A DNA stretch of 64,000 nt from Liquidambar formosana (Eukaryota; Streptophyta; Magnoliopsida; Saxifragales; Altingiaceae). Of the stretch, positions 23,119 through 34,800 are shown piece after piece. Made by a program: the position numbers and the translations under genes. The stretch lies in contig CM077832.1 in the NCBI GenBank assembly GCA_039720395.1, positions 31,617,316-31,681,315 on the forward strand, read 5' to 3'. The notes beneath the pieces are model-generated. The model saw only the letters and a list, made by a program, of their open reading frames with translations. It did not search any database and was not told the DNA's origin. Every line of letters starts with the position of its first letter. Position 1 is the first letter of the stretch.

Positions 23119-23834
23119 GGAAAAATTACACTGACCTCCCCTGAGGTTTGACGAAATAACATTGACCTCCCCTAACATTTCAAAAATCATATTAACCCCT
23201 CATGAAGTTAGGCCAAAACTACGCAAACCTCCCTTCCATTATTTTTCCCGTTAATGAGCATGTAAAATGCTTAAATCACTCGTAGTCTAGATACAACCTA
23301 AGTTACTTACAATTTTTTTTTTTTTTTCATTTCTCAAATTTGATCTTGGTTTAAGGTGTTTTAAAGAGTAAAAAGTCATTGGTTTAAGTGGAGTCAAAGT
23401 AGGATAACTGTTTTTCCACAAGTATTTTTTTTTAATTCCTTTTTTTCCTCATCTTTGTTTGGGCTTTGGCTCCCTTTTTGATGTAGCTAAAAAAATAAAA
23501 TAATAATAAATATATGTACCCATGTCTTCACATGCCCGGGTATATGAGTGAAAAAATGAACTTTAGTGTCTATATTGGGATTTTGTCTTTAACTAAGATT
23601 TTAGAATTAATTTAGTTATTTCATGCATTATTCCTTAATTAAGGATAATATTAGCATTTTGTGGGTTTTATGCATGACATCATCCATTTCCGTTAGTCAA
23701 ACTAACAGTCAATGGATAGAAGAGAGGTAAGTACGTGTTAAATTTATTAAATCTCGAGAGAGTTAAGTCAATATAATTTTTAAAATATTATGGGAGATCA
23801 ATGTCATTTTATCAAACCCCAACATAATTTTCCC
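23119..23834. mobile_element. Foldback Mutator-like MITE (9-bp TSD)
   Basis: The ends are inverted copies: the left runs 'ggaaaaattacactgacctc' and the reverse complement of the right runs 'gggaaaattatgttggg', with similarity continuing for about 80 bp. The flanks 'ttcttttat' (23110-23118) and 'ttcttttag' (23835-23843) match at eight of nine bases. Long terminal inverted repeats plus a ~9-bp duplication fit the Mutator superfamily. No transposase frame was seen. Confidence 0.75.
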
Positions 23835-24320
23835 TTCTTTTAGCTTCCTCAAGCAATATCATGCAAATCTATTCTATTGTACAAACGGAAAACTTTGTTT
23901 GTCTCACACTTTGACACTGTCTCTACAATTTTGAGTTATAAAAATACCCTTTTCACAAAAGGTAGAAACCACAAAAATAAAGGGTCATAATTGTCTTTAA
24001 CAACACCAACTGCTTATAACTAACCAACACATCATCTTTACAGAAGTCTCAAATTTCGAACCTACAAACTCATATTTATCTTATACATCTCTATAATAGA
24101 ATAATTAGATAGGCATATTCATATATCATCTGTGCTATCACCTCTTGTTTGTATAAATTTTGTGTTGTTAATAGGTCATAACTCATAAGGCACCAATGTG
24201 GATTGGAGAGGGTCATTTAATTTCACGTGGTTGACCTTTCTTTTGAGCATCAGTCTTGCCTGTGGCTTGTTTATATGGGTCACCAGTAGGTTTGCTTGTC
24301 AACATGAGGCTTGTCAACAT

Positions 24321-24769
24321 GAGGGGGGCTAATGGGCTATTGCAACCCTCAACTTTATTTGTAAACCTTTTTTTTTTAAAATTTTTTTTTAATTTTTTTT
24401 ACTTCTAAAGGTTTTATGAAAAAGATAAAATGTTTTTATGAAAATTGGAAGTTATTCAGTGAAAAAACATTATTTTGAACAACTTTGTAGAATAAGTTTT
24501 TTTCAAAATCTGTTGTTTAAGAGCATTTTTTGGTCATTTATAATTTTTATTTCATTTTTACAGAAACGAAATTATAAATGGTCAAAAGTCCACTTAAATG
24601 ACATATTTTGAAAAAAATTTATTCGAAAGTTATTCAAAACGATATTTTCCAAAGGACCACATGATTAATTTTCATAAAAAAATATTTTATATTTTTCATA
24701 AAATCTTTAAAAGTTAAAAAAAAGTGGGGTTTAAGAATAAAGTTGAGAGGGATTGCAATGACCTCCCAC
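24321..24769. mobile_element. Foldback Mutator-like MITE (9-bp TSD), near-palindromic
   Basis: The 449-bp segment is inverted-repeat for most of its length around a centre near 24550. The ends are 'ctattgcaaccctcaacttt' and, inverted, 'cattgcaatccctctcaac'. Perfect 9-bp flanks 'tgtcaacat' lie at 24312-24320 and 24770-24778. A 15-bp direct duplication (gcttgtcaacatgag) at 24294-24323 overlaps the left boundary. Noncoding. Confidence 0.72.
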
Positions 24770-24778
24770 TGTCAACAT

Positions 24779-26649
24779 AATAGGACCTAATTTATTGGGC
24801 TTCAGTGGGCTCGTTATGTAGCATATTTGCCCATGTGCCGATTTCCTCCCCTTTGCAACCTAAACAACTCCAGCTAACAAGAGCTTGGTGGAGGGCCCTC
24901 TTGGCATTTTCAAGTGGGGGTCCATTCTATTTGGTTTGCAGGATCTTATCGCTAGTTGATTTGGTTGGGCTTTTGTGCCAAAGATAGTGACTGTTTAATG
25001 TTAGTTTTGGGCCTTACGATCCCTTCATTCCACCCTGCAACAAGGGGGAAAAAAAACCTAAAAGGAAGTAAATCTATGGTTTGAAGCATAGGTGTTGTAA
25101 CTTGTGTTTAAGAAGTAAGTTGGGCACGGATAAGAAGCTTAGGTCTTATGTTAGAAATCTTAATTGATCAACAACTTCTTTGGGTTTACCTCCAAGGTCT
25201 GAGATGACCCGCTAATTACCTCACACGAGTGGGATGAGGAGATCGCACGAACTGTAAGATTAGTTTTGGGATAAGAATACACACACTAAACAATTAAAAA
25301 AAAAACTATGAAGTTTAAAAACCATATAAGGCTTTGTTTGGTCACAATATGAGCATTAGAGGATGGAGGAAGTTACTAACAGCATCACCCATTAGAGACC
25401 TACTTTTTACACACGAGGCAAAAAATATTTTTGCCTCGTGGTTGGAGATGTTCTAACATTTTACTTACATTTAAGGGATGTCTAGTAAAGCCTAGAACCG
25501 GATCTATTGGATATAGTCCCGAACCAAATAAGTCGGGCTCGTGTTTGGCAAACTCGTTGAAGCCACTTAACTGGTTTTACTTTATTATAATTTGAGGCTC
25601 AAAACCGGTTGTGTGCATTCCAACAATTTGTTGGTTTAAAGAAATTGTTTCAACTTTTGTTAAAAATGTCGACTGGCGAGTGCATAAGAAAAGCTTTGAA
25701 GCTTTGGAGGTTTCTTCAATTAGATATGCTCTTCTTCTCTCTTTAATTCTTTATTCTGAACCATTACAACACCTATAGAGCTCTCTACCGTAAGAGCTCA
25801 CTCCCTACAGCTCCCCTACAGCTCTCATATGTCTCCATCATCACGTTGTCATCATCTTCATCCTCTTTTTCTATTTCTCCTTCTCCTCCATTTTCAATCT
25901 ACTGTTTTTATTTTAATCAAACAAGTTTTTTTTTTTTTTTTTTTTTTTTTTTTGTAGACAAGACATTTGAGGGTTTTGAGAAATTTTTTTCTTATGTGAT
26001 GGGAATTGAAAATTTTTAGAGTTAGGGTCCAGATTTGAAATTTTTAAATAATTGATTTGAGGATGAAAATTAGGGATATGTTGGGTTATATTTTTGGGGA
26101 AATTAGCCTAAAGTACAATTTTAGTGAACTTGTAAAGGCAAAAGTCTATGTGGGAATCTTGTAAAGGTATAAGTCCAATTTTAAGTAAAACGTAAGTGTT
26201 TTATAAGGGTGTTAATTGCATAAAGTTTATATTACCCTTAAGTTGTTATTTTTTGTTTTCAAACATTAAAACAACATAACTTTTAATTTATATGTCGGTT
26301 TTTTATTAAATTTATATTTTTGTAATCTACTCATCGAAAGCTTCGAAACAAGACTCATGATGAATATAAAATTAGGAAAAAAAAAATAGTTACATTGACT
26401 AAATGTGCTGTTTTAAAATAATTACACGTAATTATTTTTAAAAAATTTAAATTAAATTGTTTTTAGTAGAGTTTAAATTAAAATTAATTGTTTTGGAAGT
26501 AATTTTAACAGTTACATTATGAATAAAACAATTAAATTTGGTATTAGTGATTTGAAATTTTTTGAATTTAAGAGAATATAGTGCTTTTAAAAATGTTACA
26601 TGTCATGTGTGACTATCATTTTTCAATTAGGATGTAGAGGAGGAGAAGA

Positions 26650-26680
<31 letters not shown>

Positions 26681-27204
26681 GAATATGCTTAGTTCAATCA
26701 GTAGGCTTGATAAAAGAATGGCTGGATTTATACAAACGGTAAAGATAAGGTCCCTTTCAACGCTTATTGAAAAGTATTTGTGTCTATGACTATATTTGTG
26801 GACTTGAGGCTTTATACGTTTTTTTAATAGACTTATAGCTGTACAAGTACAATAATATCGACTTGTGACCAAAGTGTCCTATTTTTTTTTGTTGATCTAT
26901 TACAGAGGAAAATTTTTTATTTGGAGATTTGTGAATTCGGGTTTTGATTTAAATTTTTCCATCAACTTTTCCAATCTTTCTAATATGTTCCAGTTGTGAG
27001 AATTAAGAACACCATGGATGCCTTCTCTTTAATATTTTCCCATCTTCCATGATGCATATAATGTAAACCAAAGAAAATAAAATTGAGAAATGAACTGTTT
27101 TAACCAAACTACCCACATAGAAGAACCAGTTCAATTTAAAATTAGTTTTGATATAAACTATTCCGTCAATCTTATAAAGATTAGTCATTTTTACTACTTT
27201 TTTT
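24779..27204. other. Intergenic spacer without recognised gene
   Basis: AT-rich sequence with a T-run at 25925-25953, a (TA)n run at 26657-26681 and a small hairpin element at about 25378-25460 listed separately. Short open frames here (for example 24805-24987) show no domain or conserved composition. Confidence 0.6.
25378..25460. repeat. Small hairpin, possible short MITE remnant
   Basis: 'acgaggcaaaaaatattttt' continues into 'gcctcgtgg', forming a near-perfect stem. On its right lies 'ttggagatgttct', whose reverse complement resembles the AGCATCTCCAACC end of a common plant DNA transposon family. The left end is degraded. Confidence 0.4.
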
Positions 27205-28740
27205 TTTGGTTGGTAAATTGCAGAAAATTACCCTAACTTTTGGGATGCGTTTCACTTTGATATCCTTAAGTGTAAAAAGTGTCAATTTGGTATCCAAAAT
27301 TTTGGTTGACTCAAAATAGTAACAGTGTTAACAGTGGCAAGAAATGACGTTTTTACTCTTCACACGTGGCAACTTTGGCCAAACTCCGGCCAACTCCATT
27401 TTTCCGACCAACTGTTGTCTTTTTTCTTTTCTTTTATTTTCTTCTTCTTCCTCTAATTTTTATTTTTTATTTTTATTTTTATTTTTTGTGTAACGAGAAA
27501 GAGGGAGAGAATGAGATGGGAGGGTAGAAGAGGGAAGGACCTCAACGACAGCTACTTCGGCCAACTCCCTACTCCGATTAACCCATGAATTCCCCTACTC
27601 TGGCCAACTCCATTTTTTCTGGCCACCCCTTTTTTTTTTTTTTTTCCTTCTGCTATGTTTAGAGAATTAGAGGTAGCCATGGCCGTCGTGATCAGTCATT
27701 TTTTTTTTGTAATACCCCTTTTTTTTTTGGTTAATTACAGATCTGCCGCGATTGTTCTCCTCACTCTCTCTTCATCTTCACCGGCGACCCCTTTTTCTTG
27801 TTTGAGAATTTGGATAGTCTCCACCTCTCGAGCACGTTTTTTGATTTTTTTTTTCCTCTTCCAAATATACACAAGCAACAAGAACAAAGAAAAAAAAAGG
27901 AAGAACAGAAGATTGTGCCTTTTGTGGAAATGGCCTGCTATTATGCTTGGTCTAGCGTGGAGAGGGAGAAAGTGTAAGAGAAAATAAGAGAGAAACTGGG
28001 AAAGGGTAGAGAGAGAGAAAAAGAGAGGGGGAGGGACAAAAAAAAAAGTTCTTTTTTTTTTTTTTTTGTTGTGTCTTAAAAGGGGTAGAGAAAGAGAGAG
28101 AAAAAGGAGGGGGGGAAACAAACTTTTTTTTTTTTAATATTCTTTTACCTATAGAGAGATAAAAAAAAGAGAGGGGGAGGGGACAAAAAAAAAAGTAATT
28201 GTTTTTTTAATTATTTTGCCTCAAAAGGAGTAAAGAGAGAGAAAAAAAGGGAGGGGGAGGGGGAAAAAAACTGTTTTTTTATTATTTTGCCGGGTAGAGA
28301 GAAAGAGAGAAAAAGAGAGGGGGAAGGGGAAAAAAATGGCCGAGAAAAATGGAATTGGCCGGAGTAGGGGAATCCATGGGTTGATCAGAATGGGGAGTTG
28401 GGCGGAGTGGCTGTTGTTGAGGTTTTTTCCTCTCTTACCCTCCTATCTCACTCTCTCCCTCCCATCTCACTCTTTCCTTCCTTCTTGTTAAAAAAAACAA
28501 GAGACAACAATTGGCTGGAAAAAATGAAGTTGGCCAGAGTTGAAGGCAAAAAGGGTATAAAATAACCAAATAAGGTCACGTGCACATCGTCTGACCAATT
28601 TACCATTTGGTCTTCATTACGGTAAGATCCCAATTGAAACATAATTAAAACCTTGGGTATCAAATTGACCCTTTTTAAACTTGAGGGTACCAAAGTAAAA
28701 TGTACCCCAAAAGTGAGGGTTGTTTTTTGCAATTTACCCT
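27205..28740. mobile_element. Large foldback element (~1.5 kb), Mutator-like by analogy
   Basis: The left end 'ggtaaattgcagaaaattac' and the reverse complement of the right end 'gggtaaattgcaaaaaac' begin long inverted arms. The similarity (for example 'gtatccaaaattttgg' versus 'gatacccaaggtttta') runs over 100 bp. It resumes internally between 27560-27625 and 28345-28415, where a 'ccaactcc...ggccaac' block is repeated in inverse. The middle is GA/CT-rich with 'gagagaaaaagagaggggga'-type blocks. Both flanks are T-runs, so a target duplication cannot be read. No transposase seen. Confidence 0.6.
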
Positions 28741-28990
28741 TTTTTTTTAATTACATATACTCAAAATGTTTGTCTATTTTGAAAGTCAAATCATAAATTT
28801 TTTCAAACTTTTCTATACTACCCTTTATTAATTTAATAATTACTTTCAACACAAAATCCAATAACAAGTAGAGAGGGTATTTTGGAAAAATGAAGTTTAG
28901 TAAATGGCAAAGTCAATGCAATAATGGTTTTTCTTAAACTACGTGTTTTGTCAAACTTGACCTATCTTTATGAAATGAAGGAAGTATCTT
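28741..28990. mobile_element. Stowaway-like MITE remnant
   Basis: The segment with 'aaaatgtttgtctattttga' near its left end and 'atctttatgaaatgaaggaa' at its right end matches the body of the element at 42501-42822. The left terminus is degraded and abuts the foldback element. Confidence 0.4.
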
Positions 28991-29230
28991 ATTTAATTCT
29001 GAACCAACCTAGCCTAGATCTTGAGATTTCCAATCAGGCCCTTAAACTAAATTAAAATTCAACATGTTTTTTTTTTTTTTTTCTTTTCCTTCTTCTTCGA
29101 GGGTTACATACATCAGAACATCAATAGATGCACACTAACAGTATATATAAGCTTTAATCCACACTAACCTTTTGAAAGAGTACCTGTATTTAAAATGTAA
29201 AAATGTTACATTAAAAATACAATATTAGTA

Positions 29231-29520
29231 GGATAAATTACATTAAGGCCGCTTTTAGAATTTAACAATTACAAATACACCCCTTCACGTTTTTGAAATT
29301 ACATTAAGACCCCTTATTTTACAAAATAAACTATAAAAAGACCCCTTCCTCTAACCTCTGTTCATTAATCCATTAAATCACTTTCAATTTTTTTCAAAAT
29401 ACCCTAACTACCTTTATTGGATGACAACTTCCATGTTAAATGCATATAACTCATCAGTTCAACACATTCATCCATCACATTTGTTTTTCATTTATTTATT
29501 TATTGATAAACAGCTAAAAG

Positions 29521-29563
<43 letters not shown>

Positions 29564-30218
29564 GCCAAAAACATTAAATTTTTGTCTAACTGATGTGGCA
29601 GCAGTTAGATTTGCTCATTAGAAACAATTGTCTATTTAATTGATGTGTAAAAAAAAAATTGATTTGCCAAGTTGCCACCTCATTTGCCACCTCTATACGT
29701 GCATCTCCATTGTAATAAATCTTTTAATTTATTTCTATATATGAGTAATGCTACATAGCCCTTTTTATTTATTTATTTATTTTATTTAAATTTACTTATT
29801 TAAATGAGGTGACAACTGGGTAAATCAATTTTTTTATATTTTATTTTGCAAATCAATTAAAAATTTAATTAAATAAATATTTGTTTCTAATGAGCAAATT
29901 TGATAGCTGCCACATCAGTTGGACAGAAAATTTAAATTTGTTTATCAATAATAATTAAAAAATTTAAAAGTATTGTATGAATGTATTGGACTGGTGAGTT
30001 ATATGTATTTAATATGGAAGTTATCATCTACTAAGGGTAGTTAGGATATTTTGAAAAAATTTGAACATGATTTAATGGATTAATGCATGGAAGTTAGAAA
30101 GAGGGGTCTCTTTGTAGTTTATTTTGTAAAGTAAAGGGTGTTAGTCTAATTTAAAAAACATGAGGGGGTGTATCTGTAATAGTCATATTCTAAAATGGGT
30201 CTTAATGTAATTTACCCC
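29231..30218. mobile_element. Foldback Mutator-like MITE copy A (9-bp TSD)
   Basis: The 988-bp element starts 'ggataaattacattaag' and ends with its inverse 'cttaatgtaatttacccc'. Arms of over 300 bp are inverted copies, including 'catgttaaatgcatataact' on the left and its complement on the right. Perfect 9-bp flanks 'atattagta' lie at 29222-29230 and 30219-30227. It holds an internal (TA)n run and no coding capacity. It is closely related to the neighbour at 30290-31272. Confidence 0.85.
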
Positions 30219-30289
30219 ATATTAGTATTAGCAATATTAGTATTAGCACCCCAAAAACAAAAAAAAAAAAAAAGGGAAGAAAAAATCAA

Positions 30290-31272
30290 GGAAAATTACA
30301 TTAAGACCCCCTCTAAAATCTGATAATCACAAATAGATCCCCTCACATTTCTGAAATTACATTAAGACTCCCTCCCTCTAACTTCCGTCCATAATCCGTT
30401 AAATCACTTTCATTTTTTTTCAAAATACCCTAATTACCCTTATTGGATGACAACTTCCATGTTAAATGCATATAACTCATCAGTCCAACACATTCATCTA
30501 GTACATTTGATTGATTTATTTATTTATTAATAAACAACTAAAAAATTATATATATATAAAAGAAAAATGCCAAAAAGCTTAAATTTTTGTTCAACTGATA
30601 TGGTAGCCATCAGATTTGCTCATTAGAAACAATTATCTATTTAATTGATGTGTAAAAATTAAAAAAAAAAATTGATTTGCCAAGTTGCCACCTCATTTGC
30701 CAGCTCTATACGTGTATCTCAATCGTAATAATTCTTTTTATTTATTTCTACATATGAGTAATGCTACATAGCCCTTTTTTTTTTTACTCAAATCTACTTA
30801 CTCAAATCAGGTGGCAACTTAGCAAATCAATTTTTTTATTTTTTATTTTGCAAATCAATTAAAAATTTAATTAAATAAATAATTGTTTCTAAAGAGCAAA
30901 TTTGACAACTACCACATCAGTTGGACAGACGATTTAAATTTTTTTTAGCATTTTTCTTATATATATATATATATATATATATTATCTTTTAGTTGTTTAT
31001 CAATAATAATTAAAAAATTCAAAAGTATTGGATGAACTATTGGACTAGTGAGTTATATGCATTTAACATGGAAGTTATCATCCACTAAGGGTAGTTAGGG
31101 TATTTTGAAAAAATTTGAATATGCTTTAACGGATTAATGGACTGGAAGTTAGAAGGAGGGGTCTCTTTGTAGTTTATATTGTAAAGTAAGAGGTATCAGT
31201 GTAATTTTAAAAACATGAAGAGGTATATCTGTAATAGTCATATTTTAGAGGGGGTCTTATTGTAATTTATCC
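30290..31272. mobile_element. Foldback Mutator-like MITE copy B (9-bp TSD)
   Basis: The 983-bp element starts 'ggaaaattacattaagaccc' and ends with the inverse 'ggtcttattgtaatttatcc'. Perfect 9-bp flanks 'aaaaatcaa' lie at 30281-30289 and 31273-31281. It is a sibling of copy A in the same orientation, 71 bp away, with its own target duplication, so the two arose by separate insertions. Its right end lies about 0.53 kb before the RNR1 start codon. Confidence 0.87.
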
Positions 31273-31569
31273 AAAAATCAATGATGGTTTCAAAACTTCA
31301 AATTTAAAAATTTCACGTGGAAGAGTGAAGAAACCAACATTTCCAAATTCCTCACCAATTAAACGAACAACCCCCAAGGACCGACCTTTGACATAACCCA
31401 AGACGTGGTCCCGAAATGCTGGTGCAGCTGTCCATCACACACATAAATGATAAATCCGAACCGCGCCAAGCCAAACCGATCCCTACTTCCTTTTTTTTCC
31501 TGCCTTTTTCAAAAGGCGTACTGAGTGGTCCCCACACCATCAAATGCTACCAGCTCCACTCCACCCCCA

Positions 31570-31597
31570 TTGCCCGCCACCACAATCTGGCGGGAAA
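31570..31597. promoter_or_regulatory. Two E2F-like sites in the RNR1 promoter
   Basis: TTGCCCGCC at 31570-31578 (plus) and GGCGGGAAA at 31589-31597 (TTTCCCGCC on the minus strand) match the E2F consensus TTTSSCGS closely. They are about 200 bp before the RNR1 ATG. Plant ribonucleotide reductase genes are known S-phase targets of E2F, so placement and motif agree. A TA-rich tract at 31668-31685 and 31692-31701 may serve as core promoter or lie in the leader. Confidence 0.65.
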
Positions 31598-31800
31598 ACT
31601 TCAAAACCTCCTCAGAGAGGGAAACCCTAATTCCAAATTTCAAACCCTCTCTTTCTCCCTCTAACACTATATATATATATATATATGTACCTATATATAT
31701 AATCCCTTGTATAATTCCCATCGTAGGTAATTTTGTTCGCGCCCTAAACCTGTTCGACGAAAGTCCTGAGTGAGAAATCTTGCTTGGGGTGTTGGAAAAG

Positions 31801-34800
31801 ATGTATGTGGTGAAGAGAGATGGGCGTCAGGAATCGGTGCACTTCGACAAGATCACGGCTCGGTTGAAGAAGCTGAGTTATGGGCTGAGCTTCGAGCACT
31901 GTGATCCTGTGCTTGTGTCTCAAAAGGTGTGTGCTGGGGTCTACAAGGGCGTCACCACTAGCCAGCTTGATGAACTGGCCGCTGAAACTGCCGCCGCCAT
32001 GACTGCTAACCACCCCGATTATGCATCCGTGAGTCTTCTTTTCCCCTTTTTAATTAATTTTGGCTCTGGCATGTATTTTTCTGTATGTACGTCTCTTCAT
32101 TTTCTTCTGGGTTTGGTGGGTATGCAAGGTTTAAGTTCATATATGACACCGCATGGTTTATTGTTTTGATGAAAATGATATGTGGAGATGAAGGATCCTG
32201 TCTTGATTTGCTTGTTAATGTGAGCGTTGTTTGATACAGTTGGCTGCAAGGATTGCTGTTTCCAATCTACACAAGAACACTAAGAAATCATTTTCAGATA
32301 CGTAAGTGGATGATTGACTCTAATTTATAATTTCCCTTGTCGTTAATAGCAAATTTTATTTTGAAAGGAATGAAAAAGAGGTTGTTTTTGAGATGGGTGG
32401 GCCGTCAATGCAGGATTAAAGACATGTACAATCATTTTAATGCGAGATCTGGACTGAAGTCTCCTTTGATAGCTGATGATGTTTATGAAATAATTATGAA
32501 GGTGTGCTTACTAGTCATTTCATAAAGTTCAAGATTATTGTATTGATTTATCTGCGGTTATATCTTAGTAAAAAAAAAAAGGGAACGACTTATATGTGGT
32601 TATAACAATTGGTCATATAAAATTGGTAAGTAAGATGTGGAATTCCAAACAATGCTTGTGCTGTATTGCTTTACAAATGTTGTTTCAAAACACATAGGTC
32701 TTGCCAAATCCTGTTCAGAATAGGTGAATAGCAGGTTTTTTATTTTTGGGTGGGTATTCACAGTGATCTGACTACAATTTTGCATAATTGTAATTTGGGT
32801 TATTGCATCTTCATGAGATCTGTTATCAGGGGGGTATTGCTTGTTGTCTGATAAGACTTGCTTATAACATCATGGAAAGAGTTATTTGCCTAGTTCATTT
32901 TAAGCACTGGATAAGGAAAACCTGTCATCCAAAATTTTGTAATAGGTTATAGTTATTATAATGTAGTGGTGGTGCTTTTGTACCCCTGGTCATCATTATT
33001 GTTTGTGAAGGAGAAAACATATCATTTCTTGGTGCATGCATACACTGCACGAACGCACTACATGCATGTGTACATTTTACTCTAAATTCAGTCCTTGTTG
33101 AGATCTTTATCTGCTCACAATACTGAATTTATTTGGTATGTGAATAATCTTTGAAACAACTCATTTGTTTCAGAATGCTGCTCGTTTGGACAGTGAGATA
33201 ATCTACGACCGGGACTTTGACTATGATTTCTTTGGTTTCAAAACGCTTGAGAGGTCATACCTCTTGAAGGTTCAAGGGAAGGTTGTGGAAAGGCCACAAC
33301 ACATGTTGATGCGGGTTTCTGTTGGAATCCATAAGGATGACATTGATTCTGTAATCAAAACTTACCATTTGATGTCTCAGCGATGGTTCACTCATGCTTC
33401 GCCCACCCTTTTCAATGCAGGAACCCCAAGGCCTCAAGTATGTATCACGGGTGTAACCATATGACTTGAATTTTAATGCCTTTAAGAAAAATTTTATCAT
33501 TTATTGATTCTTAAGTGTGATGCAAAGGGCTTGTTTGGAAACTGAAAATTTACTTATATAGTTCTGTCAATGTGATTTGGCAGTTGAGTAGCTGCTTCCT
33601 TATATGCATGAAAGATGATAGTATTGAGGGTATATATGACACTTTGAAGGAGTGTGCTGTTATCAGCAAATCAGCAGGAGGAATTGGTGTCTCCATTCAT
33701 AACATCCGTGCCACAGGAAGTTATATTCGTGGGACAAATGGGGCTTCCAATGGAATTGTTCCAATGCTACGAGTGTTCAATGATACTGCCCGTTATGTTG
33801 ACCAAGGAGGAGGCAAGAGGAAGGGTATATTCACTGGGCCATTTTTTTTTCTGTTATTTGTTATTGTTATTGTTTTGTGGTTGTGTGCAAGTGGTTCCTT
33901 GTTTTTTTTAAATGTTGTTTATGTTGCTTGTAGGTGCTTTTGCTGTGTACTTGGAGCCATGGCACGCTGATATATTTGAGTTTTTAGATCTTAGGAAAAA
34001 CCATGGAAAGGTATGCTAGGATGGGCTCATAAATTTATTGGCTGATGGTTTAATGTTATGTTCATGATTTGCAAAAATTCTCTATAGTCATCTTTTCAGT
34101 GTGAGAATTAGTTTTTATTGGTCTTAATGTAATAATGCGTTCAAAGTTTGCTGTTCCTTTCACCTTGTCCAGACACTTATTCCACTTACTATCAATAATG
34201 TGTAACTTGTCATTTTTTGCAGGAAGAGCATCGGGCTCGGGATCTGTTTTATGCTCTCTGGGTTCCTGATCTCTTTATGGAAAGGGTCCAAAGTAATGGG
34301 CAATGGTCGTTATTTTGCCCCAATGAAGCTCCAGGTCTGGCTGATTGTTGGGGAGAAGAGTTTGAGAAACTGTACACTCAATATGAAAGAGGGGTAAACC
34401 CAATTTGGTCTTCTTGGCTTTGAGTTTGTGTCATCTAAATGTTATTTTTTCTTCCTGTTTAATTATTAAAAATCCATTGTTCCTTAAACAGGGCAAGGCA
34501 AAGAAGGTTGTCCAGGCACAGAATCTCTGGTTTGAAATTTTGACTTCCCAAATAGAAACTGGGACCCCTTATATGCTTTTTAAGGTGATTTATAAAAACA
34601 ACTATGAATTCTTGTTTGTGTTTATTCTCCTTGGTTTTTGTAATGATTTTTTTTCCTATTTGTTCCATTGTAGGATTCTTGCAATAGAAAAAGCAACCAG
34701 CAGAATCTGGGTACCATTAAATCTTCCAATTTATGTACTGAAATTATTGAGTACACAAGTCCAACAGAGAGTGCTGTGTGCAATTTGGCATCCATTGCTC

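Noticed and set aside
26090..26200. Possible further foldback element end ('ggggaaattagcctaaagta')
   Set aside because: No inverted partner end or 9-bp duplication was found in the following sequence.
27735..28121. 128-codon minus-strand frame
   Set aside because: It is produced by the CT/T-rich interior of a foldback element and encodes only Phe/Leu/Ser runs.
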